Shown: piece by piece, positions 1-8,518 of the stretch
Layout of the letters: every line of letters starts with the position of its first letter
Position numbering within the stretch: position 1 is the stretch's first letter
Source of the DNA: Parapedobacter indicus
GTDB taxonomy: Bacteria > Bacteroidota > Bacteroidia > Sphingobacteriales > Sphingobacteriaceae
Length of the DNA: 64,000 nt
Direction: 5' to 3'
Assembly (NCBI RefSeq): GCF_900113765.1
Contig: NZ_FOQO01000012.1
Coordinates: forward strand, 1 to 64,000
Position numbers and translations under genes: made by a program
Notes under the pieces: model-generated
Told to the model about the DNA's origin: nothing
Database searches by the model: none
What the model saw: only the letters and a program-made list of their open reading frames with translations

Positions 1-95
1 TGATGAAACCCGCTTTCGTGTTCGATGGCAGGAAGCTGCTCGCTGACAACCGGCTGGCCGACCTGGGATTCACCTATTACGCGATCGGGGAATAG
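1..95 (+). CDS. UDP-glucose/GDP-mannose dehydrogenase family, C-terminal fragment (5' end outside window)
   Basis: Only the last ~30 codons are inside the window, in the frame that starts at base 3, ending at a TAG at 93-95. The visible tail contains FVFDGRKLL followed by DLGFTYYAIGE. This matches the C-terminal signature of UDP-glucose 6-dehydrogenases (a 'DGRN...LGF.Y..IG' pattern in the UDP-binding domain). The family makes UDP-glucuronate (or a related sugar acid) for surface polysaccharides. The gene converges on the S41 protease, with a hairpin between them. The call rests on a short motif, so another member of the same superfamily (for example WbpA-like) is possible. Confidence 0.65.
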   Translation, partial: MKPAFVFDGRKLLADNRLADLGFTYYAIGE

Positions 96-101
96 GCGAG
101 G

Positions 102-131
102 TAATAGATGGCTTCACGAAGTCGCCTATTA
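102..131. terminator. Hairpin between convergent genes
   Basis: TAATAG at 102-107 pairs with CTATTA at 126-131, with an inner CTTC/GAAG stem. It sits between two converging genes, so it may serve as a terminator. No strong T-run follows. An alternative pairing GGCTTC/GAAGCC also exists. Confidence 0.4.
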
Positions 132-156
132 CGAAGCCAAAATATGACACGAATCT

Positions 157-1890
157 TTAATTCGTTGTTTCGGTTGAGGCTAGAAAAGTTTCCGGGCGGC
201 CAATGGTTTTGTATTTTCCTTCACCGGCTAAGATGCTGTAATATTGAACGGTACCATTGCTTAAAAGGGCTTTGGCACGTTGCAACTGATCATCATATTT
301 GAAAGAAAAAGCCGTCCGTCCCTTCTTATAATAATACCGGGATACAATCTCATTGCCCAGTATCTTTTTAATCTCTTCACGGTGTACCAAGAGATCTTGT
401 TGCTTGCTTTGATAGATTTTTTCGGCTAAAATTTCTAGCTCTTCAATGAGTTCCCCCGGTTTTTTTTCTGTTTCTGCCAAGGCCTTCAGCTCATTAAGTG
501 ACGCCTCCGTTTTTGTGGCATACTGATAATCCTTATTTTCCAGAAAATGAATGAAATCGGAGTACAGTGTTTCATCGACCTCAAATTTATCTGCGTCGGC
601 GATTCGGGCATGTGACTGTCTGAAAGCGGTAGCGTAGTCAAAGATGAGATAGTGTTCAGACAGGGTCTGGATAATGGGGCTGTACTGCGGTTCAAATACA
701 GTAATATCCGGATAAATGCCACTGCCATCGTAGACGGTCCGCCCATTTTTTGTATTAAATGCATTGAGCAATGAATCAGATACCCGTGCATAGGCACCGT
801 TATCATCGCGGTGAACAAAATCAAGGGCTTGTATACACCGTCCGGAAGGCGTATAATATTTTGCCACGGTTACTTTTATCAGGTTGTTGTATGGGATATT
901 AAATGTTTGTTGCACAAGCCCTTTACCAAAACTCCTTTCGCCGACAATCACTGCCCTGTCCAGATCTTGTAAGGCGCCGGCTACGATTTCGGCTGCGGAT
1001 GCGGAACGTCCGTTAATCAATATGGCCAGGGGAACCGTAGGGGCTATGGGTTTGGCCATTGTACGATAGCTGTGCGTTTTAGTGGCGTTTTTTCCTTTTT
1101 GGCTGACTACCAATTCTCCTTGCGGAATAAAGAGATTGACAATCTTTACAGCTTCCTGTAAAATCCCGCCACCATTGTCGCGCAAGTCGATAATTAGACC
1201 TTTAAGACGGCCCTTTTCCTGTAAGCTATAAAAGGCCGTTTCCATTTCTTTTGCCGATTGCTCCAAAAACTTGTCTAGCTTGATGTAACCGATTCCTTTG
1301 TCTAACAACACCGCATGACTCACATTGGGTTGTCTGACAATCCTGCGGGTTAGCGTCAGCGGTGTGGAGGCGGTTTCTCCCGGTTTCCTCACCTGAAGCC
1401 GTATTTGGCTGTGTTCGGCTCCCCGCAACAGGTTACTTACCTCGGCCGTTGATGTATTCTCCAAGGCAACACCGTTGATGCTTACTAGCTCGTCGCCGGT
1501 CGTCAAACCTGCTTCGTCTGCCGGGTATCCCGCATACAGCTCAGACAGAAAAATGTGCCCATCGCGTTCAAAAATAGCAGCACCGATACCTCCGTACTTG
1601 GTATCCACATACTTCAGCTTGTATTCTTCCACCTCTGTTTCCTGTACATATTCGGTATAAGGATCAAGATCGTCTAACATCGCATCCACAGCTGTCTTGA
1701 TAAGCGCATTGGGGTCGGTTTCTTCGACATAATTGAGGCTTATCTGCCGGTATACTGCCGAAAAAATATCTAGATTTTTACTGATAAGAAATAAATCATC
1801 TTTGACCGCAGCGAAAGCCGAAAAAACCAATACAGCAATCGTTAAAAGGGTCAAATGCTTCGCATTTAATGTGTGTTTGCGTGGGTTCAT
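157..1890 (-). CDS. S41 family C-terminal processing peptidase (CtpA/Prc-like)
   Basis: A secreted or membrane-anchored serine protease of about 577 residues. The order is an N-terminal hydrophobic segment (LTLLTIAVLVFSAFAAV), a helical region with LDPYTEYV, a PDZ domain (YGGIGA through VSINGVAL), then the peptidase core. The catalytic Ser lies in NGRSASAAEIVAG and the Lys in GERSFGKGLVQ, the Ser/Lys dyad of S41 tail-specific proteases. The reading frame is open upstream to 2061, but I chose ATG at 1890 because it is followed at once by a basic residue and signal segment. A TTG-N20-TAACTTTA promoter also lies at 1920-1950, inside the longer frame. It is transcribed divergently from pdhA. The family degrades periplasmic proteins from their C-termini; the substrates here are unknown. 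Confidence 0.9.
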   Translation of the reverse strand: MNPRKHTLNAKHLTLLTIAVLVFSAFAAVKDDLFLISKNLDIFSAVYRQISLNYVEETDPNALIKTAVDAMLDDLDPYTEYVQETEVEEYKLKYVDTKYGGIGAAIFERDGHIFLSELYAGYPADEAGLTTGDELVSINGVALENTSTAEVSNLLRGAEHSQIRLQVRKPGETASTPLTLTRRIVRQPNVSHAVLLDKGIGYIKLDKFLEQSAKEMETAFYSLQEKGRLKGLIIDLRDNGGGILQEAVKIVNLFIPQGELVVSQKGKNATKTHSYRTMAKPIAPTVPLAILINGRSASAAEIVAGALQDLDRAVIVGERSFGKGLVQQTFNIPYNNLIKVTVAKYYTPSGRCIQALDFVHRDDNGAYARVSDSLLNAFNTKNGRTVYDGSGIYPDITVFEPQYSPIIQTLSEHYLIFDYATAFRQSHARIADADKFEVDETLYSDFIHFLENKDYQYATKTEASLNELKALAETEKKPGELIEELEILAEKIYQSKQQDLLVHREEIKKILGNEIVSRYYYKKGRTAFSFKYDDQLQRAKALLSNGTVQYYSILAGEGKYKTIGRPETFLASTETTN

Positions 1891-1919
1891 CTGTGGGTGC
1901 TGAAAAATCAAAAAGTAAA

Positions 1920-1950
1920 TAAAGTTAAGACAATTTGTAACGAATACCAA
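1920..1950 (-). promoter_or_regulatory. Bacteroidota-type promoter for the S41 peptidase
   Basis: On the minus strand, TTG (1950-1948), a 20-nt spacer, then TAACTTTA (1927-1920). This is close to the -33 TTG / -7 TAnnTTTG consensus. It places the transcript start about 25 nt before the ATG at 1890. Confidence 0.55.
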
Positions 1951-2022
1951 TAGCCAATTGCGGGAAAATGACAAGAACGTTATAAATAGTAGTCCATTTC
2001 GAAGATATGACACTTCCGCAGA

Positions 2023-2053
2023 TTGCATATAACAACAATTTTGTCTAAGTTTG
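2023..2053 (+). promoter_or_regulatory. Bacteroidota-type promoter for pdhA-pdhC
   Basis: TTG at 2023-2025, a 20-nt spacer, then TAAGTTTG at 2046-2053, an exact match to the Bacteroidota consensus. It leaves a leader of roughly 30 nt before the pdhA ATG at 2087. Confidence 0.75.
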
Positions 2054-2086
2054 CCTTCCAAAAATTTGTAATCTATAACTGTTGAA

Positions 2087-3082
2087 ATGAGTTCGACACC
2101 GATAAAGAAAGAGACCTACCTGGAGTGGTATAAGCTGATGCTGCTTATGCGTAAATTTGAAGAAAAAGCCGGGCAGTTGTATGGGCAGCAGAAGATTAGG
2201 GGATTTTGTCATCTCTATATAGGTCAGGAAGCCGTGGTGGCAGGGGCCATGTCGGTGTTGCGGCCAGAAGATTCGATGATCACGGCCTACCGCGACCACG
2301 CACATGCGATTGCCAAGGGTGTTTCAGCCAATGCAGCCATGGCAGAGCTTTTCGGCAAAAAAACCGGATGCTCAAAAGGCAAGGGCGGCTCGATGCACTT
2401 TTTCAGCAAAGAACATAAATTCATGGGCGGGCATGGTATTGTGGGCGGCCAGATTCCGCTCGGCGCAGGCATCGCGTTTGCAGAAAAATACAACGGAACC
2501 GATAACGTATGTGTATGTTACATGGGCGACGGTGCCGTAAGGCAAGGTGCTTTCAATGAGGCATTGAATATGGCTATGCTTTGGAAACTGCCAGTTATTT
2601 TTGTTTGTGAAAACAACGGTTACGCTATGGGGACATCCGTAGCCCGCACGACCAACATGATCGATATTTACAAAATGGGACTCGGTTTTGACATGCCCAG
2701 TGCACCTGTGGACGGTATGGACGTGATTGCCGTTCATAATGCGATGGACGAAGCCGTACAGCGCGCCCGGAGTGGTGAGGGACCTACCTTCCTGGAGATG
2801 CGCACCTACCGTTATAAAGGTCACTCCATGTCTGACCCGGCTAAATATCGTACCAAAGAAGAATTGGAGGAATACAAGGGCCGAGATCCGTTGATTACAA
2901 CCAAAGCGGCGATCGTAAATAAGAAATATGCCAACGAGGAGTGGTTTGCTGAAGTAGAGGCCGAAGTAAAAAAGACCATTGATGAATGTGTCAAATTTGC
3001 CGAAGAGTCGCCTTATCCCGAACTCGAGGAACTATACAAAGATGTATATGTGCAGGACGATTATCCTTATATCACGGATTGA
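2087..3082 (+). CDS. pdhA: Pyruvate dehydrogenase E1 component, alpha subunit
   Basis: TPP-dependent E1-alpha of the pyruvate dehydrogenase complex, which decarboxylates pyruvate and reductively acetylates the lipoyl arm of E2. The 331 residues match the family length. Visible signatures are YRDHAHAIAKG and GKGGSMHFFS early in the protein. The TPP/Mg-binding motif starts at GDGAVRQGAFNEALN and ends at ENNGYAMGTS. The phosphorylation-loop-like segment YRYKGHSMSDPAKYR follows. The ATG at 2087 follows a consensus promoter at 2023-2053. pdhC starts 46 nt downstream, so the two form an operon. The partner E1-beta is at 12879-13865, which is unusual because alpha and beta are often adjacent. Confidence 0.96.
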   Translation: MSSTPIKKETYLEWYKLMLLMRKFEEKAGQLYGQQKIRGFCHLYIGQEAVVAGAMSVLRPEDSMITAYRDHAHAIAKGVSANAAMAELFGKKTGCSKGKGGSMHFFSKEHKFMGGHGIVGGQIPLGAGIAFAEKYNGTDNVCVCYMGDGAVRQGAFNEALNMAMLWKLPVIFVCENNGYAMGTSVARTTNMIDIYKMGLGFDMPSAPVDGMDVIAVHNAMDEAVQRARSGEGPTFLEMRTYRYKGHSMSDPAKYRTKEELEEYKGRDPLITTKAAIVNKKYANEEWFAEVEAEVKKTIDECVKFAEESPYPELEELYKDVYVQDDYPYITD

Positions 3083-3128
3083 ACAAGTTGAAGTAGCTAA
3101 CATACATAAAGATTAACCGCAATATAAC

Positions 3129-4814
3129 ATGGCTGAAGTAGTAAAAATGCCAAAAATGAGCGATACCATGACCGAAGGGGTGATCGCTAAGTGGCACAAA
3201 AAAGTAGGCGACAAGGTCAGTTCCGGCGATCTGATAGCGGAGGTGGAAACTGATAAAGCCACCATGGACTTCGAATCTTATCAGGAAGGAACTTTATTAT
3301 ATATCGGCCCCAAGGAAGGCGAAGCCGTGCCCGTTGACGCAGTAATTGCCGTTCTCGGCGAAGAAGGGGAAGATTATAAGGCATTGCTGAACGGTGCAAG
3401 TGAAGACAGTGGCGACAAAAAAGAGAAAAAAGAGAAAGAAGAAGCCGCCCCCAAGGAAACCGCGGAAAGCAAGGAGCCGGAATCGGATGGAGGCGAAGCG
3501 GTGACGGCCGAATCGTTGGGCGCTACGGTCATTACCATGCCGTTGTTGAGTGACACGATGACCGAGGGCGTCATAGCCGAGTGGCATTTCAAAGTAGGCG
3601 ACACCATCAAGAGTGACGATGTCATCGCCGATGTAGAAACCGACAAAGCCACGATGGAAGTGACTGCTTACGCTGATGGAACGTTGCTGTACATCGGTGT
3701 GGAAAAAGGGCAGGCCGCGAAGGTCAATGACATCATCGCGATAGTAGGCAAGGAGGGCACCGATGTGACTCCCCTCCTCAAAAGTTCGGCTACTAAATCC
3801 GGCAAAGCGGAAAAGCCAGCTGAAGAAGGAGGTGAAAAAACGGCGGAATCCACGGAGTCCAAAGCACCACAAACTACCGAAAGTAAGGAAAAAGTGGAGG
3901 GGGCGTCGGCAGACGATTCACGGGTTAAGGCATCACCATTGGCTAGGAAAGTTGCAAAAGATAAGGGGGTCAGCCTGAGTGACGTGAAAGGCACGGGCGA
4001 CGGTGGACGCATTATTAAGAAAGATGTCGAATCGTATACTCCGGCTGCAAAGGCCGGTGCAGCTCCAGCGGAATCAGCCAAAACAGCGGTCCCAGCGGCG
4101 GCAACAACCGTCAGTATTCCACAATACATAGGCGAGGAACGTTATACAGAAAAGCCGGTTACCCAAATGCGGAAAACCATCAGTCGACGGCTTTCCGAGA
4201 CATTTGTCATCCCGCATTTTTACCTCACCATGAAGGTTGATATGGACAGCGCTATCCAAGCAAGGGCCAAAATCAATGAAGTCGCGCCCGTAAAGGTATC
4301 GTTTAATGACCTCGTGATTAAAGCTGCTGCGGTAGCGCTGAAACAGCATCCTGCCGTCAACGCTTCGTGGCAGGGCGATAAGATCCGCTACAACGAGCAT
4401 GTGAACGTTGGCGTGGCCGTAGCTGTGGATGAAGGACTGTTGGTGCCTGTTGTCCGTTTTGCCGATGGCAAATCGCTGTCACACATTTCGGCCGAGGTAA
4501 AAGAGTTTGCGCAACGGGCGAAAGCCAAAAAGTTGCAGCCAGCGGATTGGGAAGGCTCTACATTTACCGTCTCCAACCTGGGCATGTTTGGCATCGATGA
4601 ATTTACTGCAATTATCAACGCCCCAGATTCCTGCATTTTGGCAATCGGTGGCATCGACCAAGTGCCGGTGGTAAAAAATGGACAGATTGTTCCCGGTAAC
4701 ATCATGAAAGTGACACTTACATGTGATCACCGCGTGGTGGATGGTGCTACCGGAGCTGCATTTTTGCAAACGCTTAAATCGCTGCTGGAAGAACCGGTAC
4801 GGATATTGGCGTAA
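3129..4814 (+). CDS. pdhC: Pyruvate dehydrogenase E2, dihydrolipoyl acetyltransferase (two lipoyl domains)
   Basis: The 561-residue core of the pyruvate dehydrogenase complex, which transfers acetyl from lipoamide to CoA. It has two N-terminal lipoyl domains (about residues 3-78 and 135-210), each with the lipoylated Lys in VETDKATM. They are joined by Glu/Lys/Ala/Thr-rich flexible linkers. Then comes a peripheral subunit-binding domain (about 268-303, ASPLARKVAKDKG...GTGDGGRI). The catalytic acyltransferase domain ends with DHRVVDGATGA near 532, containing the active-site His. It directly follows pdhA. The biased composition of the linkers produces several long but spurious ORFs on the opposite strand. 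A rho-independent terminator follows. Confidence 0.96.
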   Translation: MAEVVKMPKMSDTMTEGVIAKWHKKVGDKVSSGDLIAEVETDKATMDFESYQEGTLLYIGPKEGEAVPVDAVIAVLGEEGEDYKALLNGASEDSGDKKEKKEKEEAAPKETAESKEPESDGGEAVTAESLGATVITMPLLSDTMTEGVIAEWHFKVGDTIKSDDVIADVETDKATMEVTAYADGTLLYIGVEKGQAAKVNDIIAIVGKEGTDVTPLLKSSATKSGKAEKPAEEGGEKTAESTESKAPQTTESKEKVEGASADDSRVKASPLARKVAKDKGVSLSDVKGTGDGGRIIKKDVESYTPAAKAGAAPAESAKTAVPAAATTVSIPQYIGEERYTEKPVTQMRKTISRRLSETFVIPHFYLTMKVDMDSAIQARAKINEVAPVKVSFNDLVIKAAAVALKQHPAVNASWQGDKIRYNEHVNVGVAVAVDEGLLVPVVRFADGKSLSHISAEVKEFAQRAKAKKLQPADWEGSTFTVSNLGMFGIDEFTAIINAPDSCILAIGGIDQVPVVKNGQIVPGNIMKVTLTCDHRVVDGATGAAFLQTLKSLLEEPVRILA

Positions 4815-4828
4815 TACGGATCACACCG

Positions 4829-4870
4829 AAAAAATAGGTTGCCGCTTTTTGGTTGGCAACCTATTTTTTT
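4829..4870 (+). terminator. Rho-independent terminator after pdhA-pdhC
   Basis: AATAGGTTGCC (left arm to 4843) pairs with GGCAACCTATT (right arm from 4855), followed by a run of T to 4870. A strong stem and T-run directly after the pdhC stop. Confidence 0.85.
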
Positions 4871-4930
4871 ATGTTTCATTTGCTATTTTTCAAAAAATAC
4901 CGCACCCTTTAAATCCCGTTCCAAAATCCG

Positions 4931-4938
4931 TATCTTTG
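4931..4938 (+). promoter_or_regulatory. Promoter -7 box for gcvP
   Basis: TATCTTTG matches the TAnnTTTG -7 consensus. No clear TTG is seen 19-21 nt upstream. It implies a leader of about 65 nt before gcvP. Confidence 0.5.
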
Positions 4939-4949
4939 CACCCGAAAAA

Positions 4950-4995
4950 ACTACCGTTTGCTTGCTGGCAAGCACCGTGGCTGCACCCGGGTAGT
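4950..4995 (+). promoter_or_regulatory. Structured leader of gcvP
   Basis: The leader can fold into a small hairpin, GCTTG (4960-4964) with CAAGC (4969-4973). An outer stem encloses it, ACTACC (4950-4955) with GGTAGT (4990-4995). The structure ends 11 nt before the start codon and could affect translation. I see no known glycine-riboswitch core. Confidence 0.3.
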
Positions 4996-5006
4996 GATAC
5001 GTCCAC

Positions 5007-7886
5007 ATGAGTAAGATACATTTTCAGGAAAAATTCGAGGAACGGCACATCGGGCCAAGCACCGATGAAACCGCCGCAATGTTAGATCACCTAGGCGTTA
5101 GCCATCTGGATGAACTGATTGATGAAACGCTGCCCGCACAAATCCGGGCAACACAACCGCTGCATTTGCCTAGTGCCCAAGCGGAAACCGCCTATCTGCG
5201 TAAGATGAAGGCAGTGGCCGACAAGAACAAAGTTTTTAAATCGTATATCGGACAGGGATATTACGATGTGGTTCTTCCCGGTGTAATCCAACGCAACGTG
5301 TTCGAGAATCCGGGATGGTATACACAATACACGCCTTACCAAGCGGAAATCGCCCAAGGGCGGTTGCAGGCATTGCTGAACTTCCAAACGATGGTCATCG
5401 ACCTTACAGGTATGGAAATTGCCAATGCATCGTTACTGGATGAAGCAACGGCCGCAGCCGAAGCGATGTTTATGCAATATTTGGTCCGTAAGAACAAGAC
5501 CGCTAATCAATATTTTGTGTCGGAAACCATTTTCCCACAGACCCTGGATGTATTACATACCCGGTCACAATCCTACGGCATTGAGCTGTTGGTCGGCAAT
5601 GTTCAAGACATTCCCGATAGCGACCAAATTTTCGGCGTATTGGTACAATATCCAGCGGGAGACGGTACGGTTTCCGATTACCGGGAGCTGGTAAGCCAAT
5701 TGCATAACCGTAACATCTCGGTTTGCGCCGCAGCCGATTTAATAAGTTTGACCTTGTTAACCGCCCCCGGGGAATGGGGAGCCGATGTGGTCGTCGGCAG
5801 CACACAGCGCTTCGGTATCCCGATGGGATTCGGAGGGCCCCATGCTGCGTATTTTGCAACGAAAGAAGTTTACAAGCGAAATGTTCCCGGACGGATTATC
5901 GGGGTTACCGTGGATACCAATGGCGACTACGCACTCCGTATGGCGTTACAGACGCGTGAACAACATATCCGTCGCGACAAAGCATCTTCCAATATCTGTA
6001 CGGCACAAGCACTGCTAGCTATTATGGCTGGCTTTTACGCTGCCTATCATGGTCCCAAGGGCCTAAAGCAAATTGCTGAGCGTATACATGCATTGGCTGC
6101 GTTGTTGGACGGTGCACTGCGACAACTGGGATATGCACAGCTAAACGAAACCTACTTCGACACGTTGCGTGTGGAGCTCGGAGAACTTATAGGTCCGCTT
6201 CACGCAGAGGCGCTTAACAACGAAGTGAACCTCCATTACCAAGGTACCCTGGCTGGTATTGCAATCGACGAGACAACCACGTATGAGGACATCGAAACGC
6301 TCGTTCGGATATTTGCCAAGCTGAAAGGTAAAACACTCAATGACGTAGATTTAGCAGCCCTGGCGTCAAACGCTTCATCTGCTATTCCAGAGGCATTGTG
6401 CCGTACGTCGGCATACCTTACGCATCCGGTATTCAACAGTTATCACTCCGAGCACGAGATGCTACGCTACATCAAATCGCTGGAGGCCAAGGATCTTTCG
6501 CTTTGTCACTCCATGATTCCATTGGGCTCCTGTACGATGAAACTAAACGCCACTACAGAAATGGTGCCTATTACCTGGCCCGCTTTTGGAGGCTTGCATC
6601 CCTTTGCCCCAACCGATCAAATCGGCGGCTATATGCAGGTTATCAACGAGCTAAATCAGTGGCTAAGCGAAATCACAGGCTTTGCCAAAGTCAGCTTCCA
6701 ACCCAATTCGGGAGCGCAGGGCGAATATGCGGGGCTAATGGTTATTCGCGCGTACCACGAAAGCCGTGGAGATTCACATCGCGATGTGGTGCTTATACCA
6801 TCGTCCGCACACGGAACTAACCCGGCATCGGCCACTATGGCAGGAATGCAGGTAGTGGTGGTTAAATGCGACGAACGTGGTAATATCGATGTCGAAGATC
6901 TCCGCACGAAGGCACAACTGCATGCCACCGATCTAGCGGCGTTGATGGTCACCTACCCTTCTACACACGGTGTATTTGAAGAACCGATCGTTGAAATATG
7001 TGACATTATCCACCAATGCGGCGGTCAGGTATACATGGATGGAGCAAACATGAATGCTCAGGTGGGGCTTACCAGTCCTGGCTTAATTGGGGCGGATGTT
7101 TGCCACCTCAATTTGCACAAGACGTTTTGCATTCCGCATGGCGGTGGTGGTCCGGGTATGGGGCCTATCGGAGTTGCCGAGCATTTAGTTCCTTTTTTGC
7201 CAAACCACCCAGTGGTGGAAGTGAGCGGAGGACAGGGAATCAGCGCGGTTTCCGCCGCTCCCTGGGGCTCAGCCTCTATTTTATTGATTTCGCATGCCTA
7301 CATTGCAATGATGGGTAGCGAAGGGCTTACCAATGCAACAAAATATGCTATCTTAAATGCCAATTATCTCAAAGCGAGGTTGGAAAGCCATTATCCCATA
7401 CTGTACGCCGGGGCTAATGGGCGTTGTGCCCATGAGTTGATTCTGGACTGCCGTGCGTTTAAAGCCATAGGTATTGAAGTAAGTGATATCGCCAAGCGGC
7501 TGATGGATTACGGTTTTCATGCGCCTACCGTATCCTTTCCGGTGGCTGGAACATTGATGGTCGAACCGACAGAATCGGAGTCCAAGGCAGAACTGGACCG
7601 CTTTTGTGAGGCGCTTATCGCTATTCGTAATGAGATTGCCGTCATTGAAGAGGAGCAATCCGACCGTGTGAACAACCTGTTGAAAGGTGCTCCTCATACG
7701 ATTGCTATGGTGAGTGCCGACACCTGGGACAAACCGTATACACGATCCCAAGCGGCCTTTCCGCTTCCTTTTGTACGTGACCATAAGTTTTGGCCGAGCG
7801 TAGGACGAGTTAACGATTCGCTGGGCGACAGAACGCTTATCTGTGCCTGCCCACCTATGAGTGCTTACGAGGAAATAGAAGCCTAA
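5007..7886 (+). CDS. gcvP: Glycine dehydrogenase (decarboxylating), P protein of the glycine cleavage system
   Basis: A PLP enzyme that decarboxylates glycine and passes aminomethyl to the lipoyl arm of GcvH. The 959 residues are the full length of the single-chain (fused alpha-beta) form. Visible are the N-terminal RHIGPSTDE motif, SYIGQGYYD, EIAQGRLQALLNFQ, the glycine-rich STQRFGIPMGFGGPHAA segment, and in the C-terminal half SSAHGTNPASA. The PLP-binding Lys is in NLHKTFCIPHGGGGPG (near residue 704). Its lipoyl partner gcvH is in the same window at 23198; gcvT is not. The gene ends at a hairpin and faces a minus-strand TPP riboswitch. Confidence 0.97.
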   Translation: MSKIHFQEKFEERHIGPSTDETAAMLDHLGVSHLDELIDETLPAQIRATQPLHLPSAQAETAYLRKMKAVADKNKVFKSYIGQGYYDVVLPGVIQRNVFENPGWYTQYTPYQAEIAQGRLQALLNFQTMVIDLTGMEIANASLLDEATAAAEAMFMQYLVRKNKTANQYFVSETIFPQTLDVLHTRSQSYGIELLVGNVQDIPDSDQIFGVLVQYPAGDGTVSDYRELVSQLHNRNISVCAAADLISLTLLTAPGEWGADVVVGSTQRFGIPMGFGGPHAAYFATKEVYKRNVPGRIIGVTVDTNGDYALRMALQTREQHIRRDKASSNICTAQALLAIMAGFYAAYHGPKGLKQIAERIHALAALLDGALRQLGYAQLNETYFDTLRVELGELIGPLHAEALNNEVNLHYQGTLAGIAIDETTTYEDIETLVRIFAKLKGKTLNDVDLAALASNASSAIPEALCRTSAYLTHPVFNSYHSEHEMLRYIKSLEAKDLSLCHSMIPLGSCTMKLNATTEMVPITWPAFGGLHPFAPTDQIGGYMQVINELNQWLSEITGFAKVSFQPNSGAQGEYAGLMVIRAYHESRGDSHRDVVLIPSSAHGTNPASATMAGMQVVVVKCDERGNIDVEDLRTKAQLHATDLAALMVTYPSTHGVFEEPIVEICDIIHQCGGQVYMDGANMNAQVGLTSPGLIGADVCHLNLHKTFCIPHGGGGPGMGPIGVAEHLVPFLPNHPVVEVSGGQGISAVSAAPWGSASILLISHAYIAMMGSEGLTNATKYAILNANYLKARLESHYPILYAGANGRCAHELILDCRAFKAIGIEVSDIAKRLMDYGFHAPTVSFPVAGTLMVEPTESESKAELDRFCEALIAIRNEIAVIEEEQSDRVNNLLKGAPHTIAMVSADTWDKPYTRSQAAFPLPFVRDHKFWPSVGRVNDSLGDRTLICACPPMSAYEEIEA

Positions 7887-7903
7887 CAAAAAAAATTACG
7901 GAA

Positions 7904-7937
7904 AAACCCTATTCCAGCCATAGCCGGAATAGGGTTT
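7904..7937 (-). terminator. Hairpin serving gcvP and/or the minus-strand riboswitch
   Basis: AAACCCTATTCC (7904-7915) pairs perfectly with GGAATAGGGTTT (7926-7937). Read on the minus strand it is followed by TTTT and then an eight-T run within about 15 nt, so it looks like an intrinsic terminator downstream of the TPP riboswitch. On the plus strand it can also mark the end of the gcvP transcript. Confidence 0.7.
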
Positions 7938-7958
7938 ATACAACATTTGTTGTATGTA

Positions 7959-8045
7959 ATGTGCTTTTTCCTGCGCTGGCATTATCCAGATCAGGTTTTG
8001 GGGATTTAATCTCAGCCTGATTGGCTCAAGCACTCCCTGCACATC
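7959..8045 (-). promoter_or_regulatory. TPP riboswitch (THI element), orphan
   Basis: Read on the minus strand this has all the core elements of the thiamine pyrophosphate aptamer: GGGAGTGC, then GGCTGAGA, then CCCC, then ACCTGATCTGGATAATGCC and AGCGCAGG. P1 is formed by GATGTGC (8045-8039) with GCACATT (7965-7959). GGGA/TCCC replaces the usual GGGG/CCCC pairing, a compensated change. A small hairpin (ATACAAC/GTTGTAT) and a terminator-like hairpin (7904-7937) follow. No thiamine gene lies downstream: the minus strand runs straight into the antisense of gcvP. The aptamer call is firm; its target is unknown. Confidence 0.92.
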
Positions 8046-8125
8046 TTACTAGGAAAACAACAAACCGGAGAAAAGGTTTTAGAAGTTTTTATGTAAATTT
8101 GATTCATTGCTTTATCTCACCAATT

Positions 8126-8518
8126 ATGAAAATTTTTAATATCCTTTTTTGCTTTCTATTTGTGATCAGTGCTATTCTTCAGTATAACGATGATGATCCT
8201 TACCTCTGGATTCCAATCTATTTATATGGTGCCTGGATATGTTATATGGCAATCAAGAACAGATACCTTCCTTGGGCATATGCGCTTGGAGTAATAGGTT
8301 ATCTGTGTTTCGCTATCTATTACCTTATATTTAAACATGGCGTACTTGATTGGTTTCAGCACCATCATGCCGGCGACCTTGTACAAAGCATGAAGGCAGA
8401 CAAACCTTGGATTGAGGAGACACGGGAGGTGGGCGGACTACTGATACTGGTCGCAGTATTAGTTATCGATTGGCTGGTGGCCCGTAAGAAATCGGCAAAA
8501 ATCCCTGGAAAAGTTTAA
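8126..8518 (+). CDS. TMEM220-like small membrane protein
   Basis: A 130-residue integral membrane protein with about four hydrophobic segments: MKIFNILFCFLFVISAIL at the N-terminus, then WIPIYLYGAWICYMAI, WAYALGVIGYLCFAIYYLI, and LLILVAVLVIDWLVA near the end. The conserved QYNDDDPYLW stretch after the first segment is typical of the transmembrane protein 220 family. Function is unknown. I chose ATG at 8126 rather than the longer frame from 8021, because the latter would run through the riboswitch region and the hydrophobic N-terminus begins here. A TAAATTTG box lies at 8094-8101. Confidence 0.8.
   Translation: MKIFNILFCFLFVISAILQYNDDDPYLWIPIYLYGAWICYMAIKNRYLPWAYALGVIGYLCFAIYYLIFKHGVLDWFQHHHAGDLVQSMKADKPWIEETREVGGLLILVAVLVIDWLVARKKSAKIPGKV

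Noticed and set aside
3297..3872. Minus-strand ORF of 191 codons antisense to pdhC
   Set aside because: Phe-rich low-complexity product caused by the Lys/Glu-rich E2 linker on the other strand.
4950..5006. gcvP leader as a glycine riboswitch
   Set aside because: Too short and lacking the conserved glycine aptamer core; listed only as a structured leader.
7353..7889. Minus-strand ORF of 178 codons just downstream of the TPP riboswitch, which could look like its target gene
   Set aside because: It lies wholly antisense to gcvP, begins at the terminator hairpin, and has no protein-family features. It is a shadow of the gcvP coding bias.
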